From Chlamydoabsidia padenii (Eukaryota; Mucoromycota; Mucoromycetes; Mucorales; Cunninghamellaceae): 64,000 bases of DNA. Positions 1 to 11,446 of the stretch are shown here, one piece after another (positions within the stretch are counted from its first letter, which is position 1; each line of letters begins with the position of its first letter). The stretch is from assembly GCA_025330725.1 (NCBI GenBank), contig JAIWND010000010.1, positions 620,001 through 684,000 on the forward strand. Direction: 5' to 3'. The position numbers were made by a program, and so were the translations under genes. The notes under the pieces were generated by a model. The model saw nothing but the letters and a program-made list of their open reading frames with translations, ran no database searches and was not told the DNA's origin.

Positions 1-2
1 AT

Positions 3-461
3 TACTATGGTGCAAATGCTCGAACCTATGCTCGGAAGATTAACTGTAATGGTGCTGCGATTGGATTCGATACCACCAACAAGACGATCGTCGATGATAT
101 CATAATTCCTTGGTACCATTGTGGCCTGGACAAGAATTGTATTGCTCCCCCTGGCTCATCAAGAAAGAATCATCGTCAGGATCAAGCAGTGTTGACTTTT
201 TTGGCGTACAAGAATGGACATGGGTGTAGTGTGGCTCCAGGACGATTCCATCATCTTCAAATTCATCGTGATGTGGCTTGCCGGTCAAGTCTCTTGGAAC
301 TCGAGGTCGCGGGGAGTCTTTATCATCCTTCTTCGGTGGATTTTCCGAAATGGTATAGAAGTGACACTTTGGAATTATACAATCATCCTGAATGGCGATA
401 CCCCAAGGACAACATCCCTGCTCACATCAAGGCTTTAATTGAACCTCCTCCAAATCTATAG
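3..461 (+). CDS. 3' part of a DUF1647-like protein (partial)
   Basis: An open frame runs in from the left edge and stops at TAG 459-461; no start is present. The readable protein (about 152 residues) contains a CGLDKNCIAPPGSSRKNHR segment followed by QDQAVLTFLAY. This looks like the C-terminal part of DUF1647-type, probably Golgi or secretory glycosyltransferase-like proteins. That family link is from memory of motif style, not a search. It ends with a proline-rich tail (EPPPNL). Downstream, AT-rich DNA with AATAAA near 628 is a plausible 3' end. Function beyond this is unknown. Confidence 0.6.
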   Translation, partial: YYGANARTYARKINCNGAAIGFDTTNKTIVDDIIIPWYHCGLDKNCIAPPGSSRKNHRQDQAVLTFLAYKNGHGCSVAPGRFHHLQIHRDVACRSSLLELEVAGSLYHPSSVDFPKWYRSDTLELYNHPEWRYPKDNIPAHIKALIEPPPNL

Positions 462-956
462 ATCCCCTTTATTTTATTGTATCATACAAACTTTTTTTTT
501 TTACTCCATCCTCATCATCACTTGCTTTTTTTAGTTTTAGTTATATCCTTACTTGTGACATATTTATCATTCCTCTCCCTTCCATTCCTTGGCTGTTTTT
601 ATATTTTTGACATCAAAATGAAACCATAAATAAAGGATTGACTTTGTATATAGACTCCTGTTTGTATCATGTTTAATAAATGATAATAAAAATTACACTT
701 CATTGAAATTTATTCATGTCTCTTTATACCATTAGGACATCATCTTGTTTAAGGAGGTTAAATGATCTTATACAACTTTAACCAAAACTCCTTCTGCCTT
801 TTGGGTAGTTTGTGCAGAATCTGAACTTGATAATTTGAAACACCGCTTATGCCATTTTGCTGGATTCTTTTTTCCCATCCATCCTTCCTCTTTCCTTTTT
901 TCCTTTTTATTACACGATACGCATTGTCCACTGGTTATATTACATACTTTTATGAA

Positions 957-3839
957 ATGGCGTTAATATCATCTTCTATTCCACCTCCCTCTTTTACTTA
1001 CTCTCCTTCTTCTTCTTCTTCAACATCAATCAAGTCATACATCAAACCCAACCAATTACGATCTTTATCCACCAGTTTATTACCACGACCATCTACCACT
1101 CGTCCTCAGCCTTCAGCAATGCAACATCAACCATATCGTCGTCGACCTTCTCATATCCCTCAATTGAAACCAAGCATCAGTAATAACAGTAATAGTCTCA
1201 GTACCTCTAGTAGTCAGACCTCAAAAAGCACTTCATCAAACAGCTTACTGGTCTTGCCTCATTCATCCACTGGCACTCGATCCTCTCCTCTCAAGATGGC
1301 AGGTCAACAACTTGCTAATGCACGTGTTTTGGTACAGTGTTTGGGAACTCGGCTCCACGTTGAAGATTCAGGTGCCGTTATAACGCTTCCACAATCATCG
1401 GGTGGTGTCAAGACCAAACGAAAACGGTTTATATTTGGTAAGAGGGCGTATCCATAAACAACGATATGGTCTGTTAAAACTAACTCTCAATACTTCATGG
1501 TATAGATCACGTTCTTGGTCCTAATGAATCGGTCGAAAACTTTATGCCCTCGTTACAACCTCTATTACGGTAAATGCTCCCCTTAAAACACATCGCCTTC
1601 TTCTTACTAACTATTAATCTGTGGAACAATAGTCAAGCTTTATATGGGTACTCAGGTAACACTTATTTTGGTTGTAATAATACACGCTTCCAACCTACCA
1701 AACTTTTTTTAATATTTATCTCAGGAACGATTCTCAGTTATGGACCGGCTAGATGTGGGAAATCATCCGTAAGACACAGCAACAATAGGATAGATGACAA
1801 TGGAATACTCACAATCGCTTTTTCTTTTCCTTTAATCTTACAGGTTATGGTATTGATACAGAATTGAAAGATTGCATAATGCTTTGAAAACTCACACTTT
1901 TTTTTTTTTACAATTATACTAGCAAGGTAAGATCAAGGCAAGAATCATGGGCTAAAAACTGGTAAGTTAAAAAAGAAACGAATCTCTTTAACAGGCTCTC
2001 CAACATCTCGTGGTATCATCCTTCGGTCCGTGGAAACATTGTTTGATCTGATATTCAAGGTATGTGCACTCTCTGTACTGTCAACTGAAGTAACTCACCA
2101 TAGTTTTTATTACCTTTTTGGAGCTCTCTTTAGGAACCCGATAACGAATATGTTTTACGTGCATCCTACTATGAACTCCATGAAGATACCTTGCGTGATT
2201 TGATATGTCCTTCGAACCTTGATATAAACATCCGGCAAACAAAAAAGGTAAGGGTAACCAGTCAACAAGTTGAAAAGAAAAAAAAAATGCCAATTTTTTA
2301 TGTACATGCTATAGAAAAATCCTTATGTTGGACCCCTTACAGAAGAAATTATTACATCACCTACTGACATATTGAAGATCATACAAAAAGGTCAAGGTAC
2401 AGTACCTTCAACAAACATGATTATTTTTTAACACATCACTAATCTTTTTTGTTACTACGGCTAGCTAACCTTTACCTTTGCTCAGATCTACATGCCTACA
2501 AGGACAGTCATGTAGTATTCCAATTGGTAAGTATCGGCTAGTAATAAACTTGACATGTATTACTCACCTCTCTTTCTCTATTTAATTACGTAGGTGGTTG
2601 AATCTCAAAAACGCTCAAATCAATTGAAAACGCCTCATCTTTCTGGATCATTGGGCTCACAACCTGTGACAACTTGTCAAGTGGTAAGCAAAACAAGGTA
2701 GAACAACTGGACAAAATGTAGCTTGCTAACATTGATTGGTACTCTTTGATAGATGTTTGTTGATTTGGCTGATAGCGAAACACCACCTTCATCCTCATCA
2801 TCCACCTTCACGATGAATCAACATTATCCATTAAACAGGCGACAAAAAAGAAAAGACATTGGATTATCTACATTTGAAGCAACTGTCTTACAGCTTACTG
2901 GGAAAGATAACAAGTAAGGACAAAAGGACTTGAATATACTTTTTATTTGTTTACTAATTCTTTTAACCTTGATGTGGTAAATGGGTAGATATACACCCCT
3001 GGAATGGAAAACTTCAATACTGACACGCTTGCTGGAACCATCCCTTACTGGGCAAACCAACCTGGCCTCGATATGCACCATTGACGATCAACACCATTCG
3101 TACGACTATTTGAAATTCGCATGCCGCCTACGCAAACTCGCAGTAGCACCAAAGATCAACCAGGTAAGACTAGAAAGATAATCGGTTTGTCTGAATGTTT
3201 TACCAGCCTATTTCTCGCTGTTTTTGAACTATAGGAAACTGATGATCAATCATTCTTGAAAAGACATCGACAGGATCGGCTAAAACTGAAAAGCAAACTC
3301 GCCCAATTGAATAGCGAATCAGACGACAACCAACAGGTACAAACAAAGATTAAAAACAGGGATGGATAATGACAGTTTTTTTTTTTTTTTTCTGGTTGGT
3401 AATACAGATGATTAGGGCGGCACTTGTTCGACAATTGACATACAACGCAGACCAAATCATTGCTCACGAAAAGTATTCATCCTCAAACATCTTATCTTCT
3501 TCACCAATCGACCTCTCACCATCAACATCCTCGTCGTCGTCATCGTCACTCTCCTCCTTGCTTGCAGCAGCTAACTTTGCAAAAGCCATAACCGACAAAA
3601 TGGAGCAACAAGAATTGCAAAATAACGAAGCAATTTTGATCAAGGAATTGAACGACGAAAAGACTCGACTGATGGAACAAAATCGATCCTTGTTACAGAA
3701 ACTGACACTTGTGGAAGAAAAGGTACATACTTTGGAACGACAACAATGTATTTTGGATAGTCTTCCTTTTTTAGAAGACGAGCTCCGTGTAGCCAAAACC
3801 GAACTTGAAGTTGTCAAACTGCTTGTCCATAAACCCTAG
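957..3839 (+). CDS. Divergent kinesin-like motor protein
   Basis: Multi-exon gene: exons 957-1437, 1506-1569, 1633-1655, 1725-1768, (unresolved), 1995-2059, 2134-2247, 2315-2396, 2486-2526, 2594-2683, 2753-2913, 2989-3163, 3235-3336, 3408-3839. A Ser/Thr-rich head of about 140 residues precedes a motor: RFIFDHVLGPNESVENF, then GYSGTILSYGPARCGKSS (Walker A GPARCGKS), GSPTSRGIILRSVETLFDL, YELHEDTLRDLI, VDLADSE (switch II, normally DLAGSE) and WKTSILTRLLEPSLTGQTN. The usual switch I NxxSSRSH is reduced to a DSHVVFQL-like stretch. A coiled coil forms the C-terminus. Exon joining between 1769 and 1994 could not be made in frame. ATG 957 was preferred over 849 because the upstream DNA is pyrimidine-rich. 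Confidence 0.85.
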
Positions 3840-4115
3840 TTGTAGATTCCCTCTAGTTATAGTCCTCTCTTTACCCACTATTCAATTGTTTATAGTCATT
3901 TAAATAAACAGATCTTATGGTTGTATATACTTTTAATTGTAAATTTAGTATTTATAAAATAGTGTGAAGAGAACCGATCGGTTGGTTCCTAAATGTCTTG
4001 TTTTAGGTATATCCTTAAAGTTCACAATTCATCATGTAAATTGCACAATTACACGATTTATCGTGTATGATTATGTACAATACATGATTCAATCGTAAAG
4101 ATATAAATACTATGA

Positions 4116-4735
4116 CATATTTCCAACATACTTTACCGCAAAATCCAAGATCCAAAACCCTTGTGTCGGTCTGTCCAGGCTTGCGATCATTTTCACTTGT
4201 CATTTATAAAAGATTCACAGGCAGAAGCAAACTTCGTTTTCAAATCCCGCCCCACTAAATTCTCCAGTCAGAATTGGGAACAGCTCTACTGGCTCAATGG
4301 TCAACGGAGGCTAATGATTAAAGTGGCGATGTAGACATTGTAGCATATTTCCAACATACTTTACCGCAAAAGCCAAGCTCCAAGACCCTTGTGTCGGCCA
4401 GTCCAGACTTGCGATGACTTTTGCATGTCATTGCAAGAAAGAAAGAAAAAGTACGAAGAGGAACCAGACTTCATTTTCAGATTCCGCCTGCCTCGACTAA
4501 GATTTGGAAAGGGCTCTGCTCGCTCCAATGGTCAACTGATGCTAATGATTAAAGTGGCGATGTGGACACTATAGCCTATTTCCAACATACTTTACTGAAA
4601 AAGCCAAGCCCCAAGACCCGAGTGTCAGTCTGTCCAAGTTTGCAATGACTTTTACCTGTCTTTTGCGACAAAAATTATTGTATGTAGATAGAAGGAAACT
4701 TCATTTTCAAACACCGAATATTGAATTTCCATGCG
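4116..4735. repeat. Tandem direct repeat, ~230-bp unit, 2.7 copies
   Basis: Three copies begin with TATTTCCAACATACTTTAC at 4118, 4346 and 4577. Units are 4116-4343 (228 bp), 4344-4574 (231 bp) and a partial 4575-4735. Each carries an imperfect copy of the intergenic TTTTCAAATCCCGCC-type motif (4237-4250, 4474-4488, 4704-4716). A weaker related sequence is near 35890-35945. No long ORF spans the units. It lies between the 3' ends of the kinesin and the first methyltransferase gene. Confidence 0.8.
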
Positions 4736-4870
4736 CCAAATAATCCCCCTTGTTGTCAACTAGCAAAAGAAAAAAAAAAGGCACCATGTCGGGTTTGGGT
4801 TTTATTATAGATCTGTTTCGACGTATGAATGGTGTGGGAGGATAGTTTTGAGTATGGAGAAGTAAATAGA

Positions 4871-6274
4871 TTACAATGGCTTTCTTGCCAGGGTGGAAGT
4901 CATTCCCCAGACAGTTTGAGGCTCTGAAGAGTAAGGGCAGTTAGGATTGATCTGTTAGTTTGTTTGATTTTTTTTTTCCTTTACCTTGTTGGAACTCGAT
5001 TGCCATGCGCTTCAAAAACTCATCATACTCTGCATCTGTATTTATATTCAACTGTGGAGCCAGAAAAGGCTGGAAGCTTTTATAAACATTGATCATATCC
5101 TTCAAAAAAGCCCGGCTTATCGAATCATCTTGCCCTACATATCATATTAGTAACTACTACGGTCAATTTTTTTTTTTTTTTTTACCCAGGTGGACTTCCT
5201 TGAGAACAGTTTCAATCACCTCAAACTGTGCGTCATTCAAAAGAGAAGGAATCCTTGCACAAATATAGGGGTTCTGGCCACGACTTTGCATAAACTTCAT
5301 GACCCGATTAGTGATATCCTGAATGAATTGTCGACAGTTTTCATCAACAAGACATTCGCCGGATTGAATCACACCTCCTGGTTTAAGTATGCGAAAGAGT
5401 TCTTTGAGAACGATGGGCCATTCATCTTCCCGGAGTGCTGCGATAAGGAATCGAACATGAATAAAGTCAAAGGTGTTATCATCGTACGGTAGTCCCGCCA
5501 CCACGTTGCCAACTTTAAAGTCAATATTGGAAGATTGAATGTTCTGTCAAAAAAAAAAAAAAAAAAAAAAAAAGGTCAAGTTAGGTCCCTGCATATTAGC
5601 TATTTGTGTAACCATTTTATTACCGTGGGGAAAACATCACTCAGGTCTACACCTGTCAATTGACAGTTGGGATAGTCCTTTGCCACATCCTGAATGGAAA
5701 GAAGAAGGCAACGCTACATATTAGTACAAAAGTCAAAGGGAGAGGAGAGTGTTTATTTACCATGATCCAGGTCCCTTTTTTTTAGTTGGCGGTATTTGAA
5801 TGTTAAAATGTTGAAAGAGCGCCTAGTTAGTAAAATGGGCAACAATCGCATCCCTTTTATACCTACCAGGTCCACAACCACAATCCAGTACTTTAGTAGT
5901 TTCACTGTCCATTGAAACGTAATCTAAAACTTTGACATTGAAGTTTCTATTGGCGTTTCAAAAGAAAAAGAGAGAAACAAGATGGTTAAATCCAAGCGCT
6001 CCCCTCGCTTTTTTTTTTTTTTTGTCTCCTCACCCTTCAAAAAGATATTTCAAGGCAAAATGTTGCTTTTTATATGGAGAACCAGCAAGTTAACAGAATG
6101 GCAATTGATAGGTTTACATAAAAAAAGTGAATTTACCCCGTTGAGACGATCATTTTCAACAATATCGTTAGGTAGCAAGTAGGCCGAATCGGTGTTGTGG
6201 AAAGAGCGACCGCCGATGATAATCGATGATGGCTTTTCCTGTTGCGACAAGTTGCTTTCTGTGGATGAACTCAT
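4871..6274 (-). CDS. LaeA/UMTA-type SAM-dependent methyltransferase, copy A
   Basis: Eight exons on the minus strand: 6137-6274, 6034-6065, 5867-5946, 5761-5774 (14 nt), 5624-5689, 5186-5543, 4985-5134, 4871-4923; 296 aa. The N-terminus has GGRSFHNTDSAYLLPND then ENDRL, the GRxYH...YxLPND signature of LaeA-like methyltransferases. Motif I is VLDCGCGPGTW (about residues 75-85, split over a micro-exon). Later come LTGVDLSDVFP, LPYDDNTFDFIHVR and ILKPGGVIQSGE. The protein ends ARKPL. Likely cytosolic or nuclear small-molecule or protein methyltransferase; substrate unknown. It is followed upstream by a tandem paralogue with the same exon pattern. Confidence 0.9.
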
Positions 6275-6340
6275 GAAGAAGAAGAAGAAAGTATAACAGA
6301 GAGGGAACAAGATATCTTTTGTACGAAGCAGTGAAATAAA

Positions 6341-6353
6341 CGGGATTTGAATT
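6341..6353 (-). promoter_or_regulatory. Upstream CGGGATTTGAA motif
   Basis: The sequence CGGGATTTGAATT lies about 67 bp upstream of the copy A start codon. On the coding strand it reads TTCAAATCCCG, the recurrent intergenic motif of this window. Confidence 0.45.
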
Positions 6354-6447
6354 TTAATTTTTTTCTGTCAGACACATAAATCATGTTGGGAATATAAATA
6401 ACCTTGACTAGGGTTATAATCAGAAGAAAAAGGAGTCTTAAAAAATG

Positions 6448-7905
6448 TTACAAAGGTTTTCTTGCCAGGGTGGAAGTCATTGCCCAAATAGTTTGAGGCT
6501 CTAGAAAAGTAAGGATAGTTAGGATTGAGTTGCTGGTTTGTTTGATTTTTTTTTTTTCTTTATGTACCTTGTTGACATTCGAGTGCCAATCGATTCAGGA
6601 ACTCATCATACTCTGCATCCGTTTTCAAGTCCAACTGTGGGGCTATAAACGGTTTGAAGCTTTTATATATATTGATCATATCCCATAAGAATTCCCGGCT
6701 TATCGAATCATTTTGTCCTACGGATGGCCATTAGTTATGGTTGCGGTCTTTTTCTTTTTTTTTTTTTTTTTTTTTATTATTATTACCGAGATTGACCTCT
6801 TTGACGACAGTTTCAACCACTTCAAGCCCCGCACTTTCTACATGAGAAGGAATTCTCAAAGATATATAAGGATCCTGGCCACGACTTTGCATGAACGCCA
6901 CCACCCGAACGTTCAGATCCCGGATAAACTGTCGACTTTTTTCATCAATGACACATTCGACTGATTCAATAAAACCTCCTGGTTTTAGTACACGGTAAAG
7001 TTCTTTGAAAACGATAGGCCATTCATCGGCCCGAAGTGCCGCGATGAAAAAACGTATGTTGATAAAGTCAAAGGTGTTGTCTTCAAAAGGTAGTCGACCA
7101 AGCACATCAGCAAGCACAAATTGAACATTAGATGGCCGTATGCTCTACATAAGAATGATGGCGATTAGTTCCTCATGCAATTCATTCTATACTGTATGTA
7201 TGCAGCTGTATTACCATTGGGAAAACATCGCTAAAATCCACACCTGTCAACTGGCAATGAGGATAATCTGTCGCTACATCCTGAATAGTGATAAGGTACG
7301 AGTTATTGCCCAGTATATAAGAAGCTGTCTAGTAAGAAGAAAAGTTGATGCCTTACCATGACCCATGTTCCTTTTTTGGGTGAGCGGGATTTGAATTGAA
7401 AGACCGCCCCAAGTCAGTAAAGTGATCAATCTCTTACTTTACTGTATCCTATTTTTCCACGCTTACCAGGTCCACAACCACAGTCCAGTACTTTAGTATC
7501 TTTACTATCCATTGAAACATGTTCCAAAATCTTAGCATTGAAGTTCCTGCCATTACAGAAAAAAAAAACCCCTCAAGAATGGTTAAAGCACTTTCCTATT
7601 CGAGTTCCTTTTTCTTTTCTTACCCCTCAAAAAGTATTTTCATCGCAAAGTGTTGCTACAAATCGACAAATAGTGAGTCAACAAAGGAACCATTTGAAGT
7701 CTCTGATGGTGAGTGGAATTACCCCTATGAGCCGATCTTTTTCAGCATCGTCATTAGGCAGCCAATATGTGGAATCGGTATTGTGATATGAACGCCCGCC
7801 AATGATCGTGGATGAGTTGCTGCCTGTAGATGATACTTGTGGCGGGGTTGATTTTTTTTGACTTGATTTTTTCATTTGACGTACTCTCGACACTGAAACA
7901 CCCAT
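6448..7905 (-). CDS. LaeA/UMTA-type SAM-dependent methyltransferase, copy B
   Basis: Eight exons: 7723-7905, 7624-7655, 7467-7546, 7357-7370, 7215-7280, 6787-7144, 6568-6717, 6448-6500; 311 aa. Exons 2-8 have exactly the same lengths (32, 80, 14, 66, 358, 150, 53 nt) as copy A, so the pair arose by tandem duplication. The N-terminus shows GGRSYHNTDSTYWLPND and EKDRL. Motif I is VLDCGCGPGTW. LPFEDNTFDFINIR and VLKPGGFIESVE follow, and the protein ends ARKPL. The N-terminus is 15 residues longer than copy A; an in-frame ATG at codon 11 is an alternative start. Substrate unknown. Confidence 0.9.
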
Positions 7906-8107
7906 TAGAAGATAAATACCAAAGAAAGATAAAGGAAAAGAAGAGTTGAGAAGAATAAGAATACCCTCGGTTCAAAATCAGAAAACAAATGTACACAAGG
8001 TAACGCCATTCCTCGTAGTGTAATACCACGAACTGGGAAACATATTGCTTGTTACACATCGTCGTACGCAAATTGCATAAAACATTTAAGGCCATTTTCA
8101 AATCCCG

Positions 8108-8787
8108 ATATTGAGCGGATAATGTTTATCCCCGCACCTCCTTCTCTGTTTTAATCCTTCTTCCACTTCTTCCTTACAACTTTATCCAAGACCAAGAACA
8201 AACCTTTTTTAACATATCTAGTACCGACGAAGATTCTTAATACGAAAATGGTGCTGACACTGATCCCTTTATAGCGTCGTCGAATCACCACAAAGTTGTG
8301 CCAAGCAACCTGAACCTTTTGACCATTGGAACATTCAAGATGGACTATCACTGTGCTCACACTAATCACTATTCAACTAATTTGTTAATAGTTGCTTTTT
8401 CTTTTTTGGGACAAGAAAATCATAAAAGATGTAGTGGGTTGATATATGGACTGGTGATCAAGTAACTCTTGTTTGACAAACTTGTAGTGGGTGCTATGGT
8501 AAGTTGGAACACTTGAAGAACAGGATACTTTGTCTAACCACTTTTTTTTTTTTTTTTTTTTTTTTTTGATAGATCAAAGCACCTCTGGGATAACAACACC
8601 CGGGCAACCTCCATTCTTTGCGCGATTGGTATGATGCACACGAAAACCGTTGAACACTTTGAATCTCTCTGGATCATAAAGTTTATATGCGCTACTACAA
8701 CAATCAAGAAAGAGCTCTGATAAAAGCTTTTCAGGATGGGTAAGAAGACAAAAACAATGAAAATGTATACTTTTTAACATGATCCTG

Positions 8788-8822
<35 letters not shown>

Positions 8823-10371
8823 ATGTTAAGGATGCTTCACTCTCGACAAACGGCTATATGGAATCATATCACTAAACACTAAAGCCTATTTATCAAGGTA
8901 AACCAAGAAAACTATGCGTGGATTGTGTGATGTATATCTTGGTTGTGGAACTAGGTAATAACTATCGGTGGGATAACATGTGCATGACTTGAAAGATGCT
9001 GCTCCTGCGACCTTGGTGAAAAAGATTGAAAACAATCAAGTGGTTTTTGTGGATGCGCTAATGGTTGCGATCGATGACAAGGTAAAAAGATATATATATA
9101 TAAAGATGGTGAAACTTGAACTAACAAGATTGAATGTTTGCATATATTAGCCCTTCCACTGCCGATCCTTCACAATTTCATCTGTTACATATGAAGCTGT
9201 TGCCTGAAAATGACATTGTCACCAAGTGCTTTTTTTTTAATAATGGTTATTGGACATTCACCATATTGTTTGCCAATCGGTAACAACAACAACAACATTA
9301 ACGATATCTGCTAACACTAACCAATCCACATGTAATCTCTTTTATTAGGCAGCCGCAAACAAATGAAAAAGATGGAATAGAAGATCAATCAAGATATGAT
9401 GGTAAGTCTTATTCATCATGATTATGGATAGATGATGGCCGGAATGAAAGGCTATTCTGGAAAAACTGGATAGGATGAATGACCCCAATACTGGACCCAC
9501 CAAGAAATGTCAAGTTATTTTATTACCACTTTATTCGAATAGTCATTCCCTAGAATAGTCATCACTTGGACTAGTTTATCCTTTTATCTTTTATCCAAAT
9601 AAAAAACAAATCGCTATTGTTTGAAACGCATTATTGTCTCTCTCCTTTTTTTTTAGAGGAACATGACTTCTTCGGCCGCATGATGAATGGTTTGGCTTCT
9701 TGAGCAAAATCGGTTGGGATTGAAGGGTCAAATATACATGGACACTTTTAGTCATTAGCATCGCTGATGGTAATCCCTGGTGTAGAAATATATGAGGCTG
9801 GGATTTAAATGTAGTGAAATTCATGCACGGGTAACGGCCCACGGATAGGGAAGTTGTCTCTCAAGTTACCATTCTGTCACAGGGAACAGATTGATAACTT
9901 ACAAGTATCACTTGGAGCAAAAACAGGCAACACTACCCCCGAGTAAGGCTACCTTTTTTTTTTTTTAGGTGATTCGATAGCGCCCTATATACAGTGATGA
10001 TTCCCTCTCATAATATCCACGGTACTTTTAAAAGTAGGATCAACAACAGTGATGACTATTCTTCGTATACAATTTTTAAAGAACGCAGTATACAAATGAC
10101 CTATTGCCCTGCCCCCCCCCTTCCTTCGTAAGATATTATCAAGTCAGAGAAGATGGTTAAAAAGTTTCTTTATTTCAAATAGAAGAGGATATATAAAAAA
10201 AAGCAAAACAAGAAGCAAACTATATACTAATGGATAGAAAGTGAATATACAAAGGGGAGTAATGATAATGATAGTATGGTACAATATAAAGGTGACAGGA
10301 TAAGATGTTTCAGTATTTATGTGTGTAAGTTGACATGGCCAAAGTATTGATCAATGAGGAAGGAATTACCA
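8108..10371. other. Gene-poor stretch with coding-like fragments
   Basis: No gene could be assembled. Short coding-like pieces exist, for example 8990-9080 on the plus strand (LKDAAPATLVKKIENNQVV then VFVDALMVAIDDK) ending at a GTAAAA donor, and a 68-codon minus frame 8574-8780. Long poly-T runs (8541-8567, 8788-8820) and CT/AT tracts separate them. It may be a decayed gene or a gene of very short exons. A motif copy (TTTTCAAATCCCG) is at 8095-8107. Confidence 0.3.
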
Positions 10372-10560
10372 TTAGTTCCAAGTACCAGATATCAGATCTT
10401 GTCGCATAAAGTCGTCAGCTGTATTCGTTCGAGTCAAGTTGTTTGACTTTAATGGGTACTTTTTGAAGGTTGTTGTTTCTTCCAAAGCATTAGTACGGCC
10501 ATGGCGAGGAACAGTCTTGCTGAATTGTTCACGAAGTTGGATAAAGAATCGAGAGAGCAT
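10372..10560 (-). CDS. Small hypothetical protein (62 aa)
   Basis: A short ORF encoding MLSRFFIQLREQFSKTVPR... and ending FMRQDLISGTWN. The basic, amphipathic N-terminus could be a mitochondrial presequence. Support for a real gene is a TATA-like GTATAAAA about 100 bp upstream (10657-10664), a GC-rich body relative to the flanks and isolation from other genes. No family recognised. Confidence 0.5.
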   Translation of the reverse strand: MLSRFFIQLREQFSKTVPRHGRTNALEETTTFKKYPLKSNNLTRTNTADDFMRQDLISGTWN

Positions 10561-10656
10561 AATGTTGTTGTAGTTGTTTGTTTAAAGGATAATTAACAGT
10601 GGTGTTATAAAAACTGGGAAATTAAAAAGAAAGAAGAGGAAATAAGTTTCCCCTGG

Positions 10657-10664
10657 TTTTATAC
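10657..10664 (-). promoter_or_regulatory. TATA-like element
   Basis: GTATAAAA on the minus strand, about 97 bp upstream of the 62-aa ORF, at a spacing that fits a TATA box with a short leader. Confidence 0.4.
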
Positions 10665-11446
10665 TTTAAAAAAAAGTGACCTGACTTTTCTTTCCTAGAA
10701 AAAGGATCGGATCGGAATCTGATTTTTCTTGACAAATCATTGTATGCACCCCCCGACTATCACCAAACAAACGTTTTCCCGTTATTACCAATCAGATGCT
10801 TTTAATCATCACGTCACTTTCCTCAAGAACTATGCATGAAGGAAATCACCCAATTTTTTACCCCTCTCTTTCTTCGAACACATTCAAGTATTTTGATTGG
10901 TTCCCTTTGCATCAGTCGGGGATTCAATTTTGCCACTGATCTTGGCTTCATGCAATATCTTTCTTTTTCTTGTTAGAATCAGAAAGTAGTTGTTATTGAA
11001 AACGGATCAAGAATGAAGATGTGCGCCAAGAAAACTTGTGGTTATCTGTTATCCCATTTTCAAACGCCGAAATTCATGCAGACACCTTTTTCCCTGTTTA
11101 AATCATCCACTACTCGGATCAGCTGATAAGTTACTGTATCTCGTATTGTATGTATTGTTTTAATCTGTTAAAATTTCTTTTATGCGTACTGTCTGCTCAG
11201 ATGTTATCTGGAATATTAATACCATATGTAGCTTGAATGTTGGCTAAAGACAAAAGGGACCCAGGCTTCAGATAAGCATCAAGTGAGAAGACTGAATGGT
11301 TTATCATAACAGTGATCACATCAGTATATTTACAAATTAATTGTTAACCCAAAGGTTAACAAAGTCCATCAAGGGTAAAAGAGATAATTTTATTAAAAAA
11401 TACATTAACTAATCAATAATTTAAACTACACACTATTAGGGATCCA
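10665..11446. other. Intergenic DNA
   Basis: No ORF of note. Contains variants of the recurrent intergenic motif at 10917-10930 (CGGGGATTCAATTT) and 11057-11069 (TTTTCAAACGCCG). Otherwise AT-rich. Confidence 0.5.

Noticed and set aside
849..956. Upstream in-frame ATG for the kinesin gene
   Set aside because: The added residues come from a pyrimidine-rich leader with no protein-like composition. The ATG at 957 is preferred.
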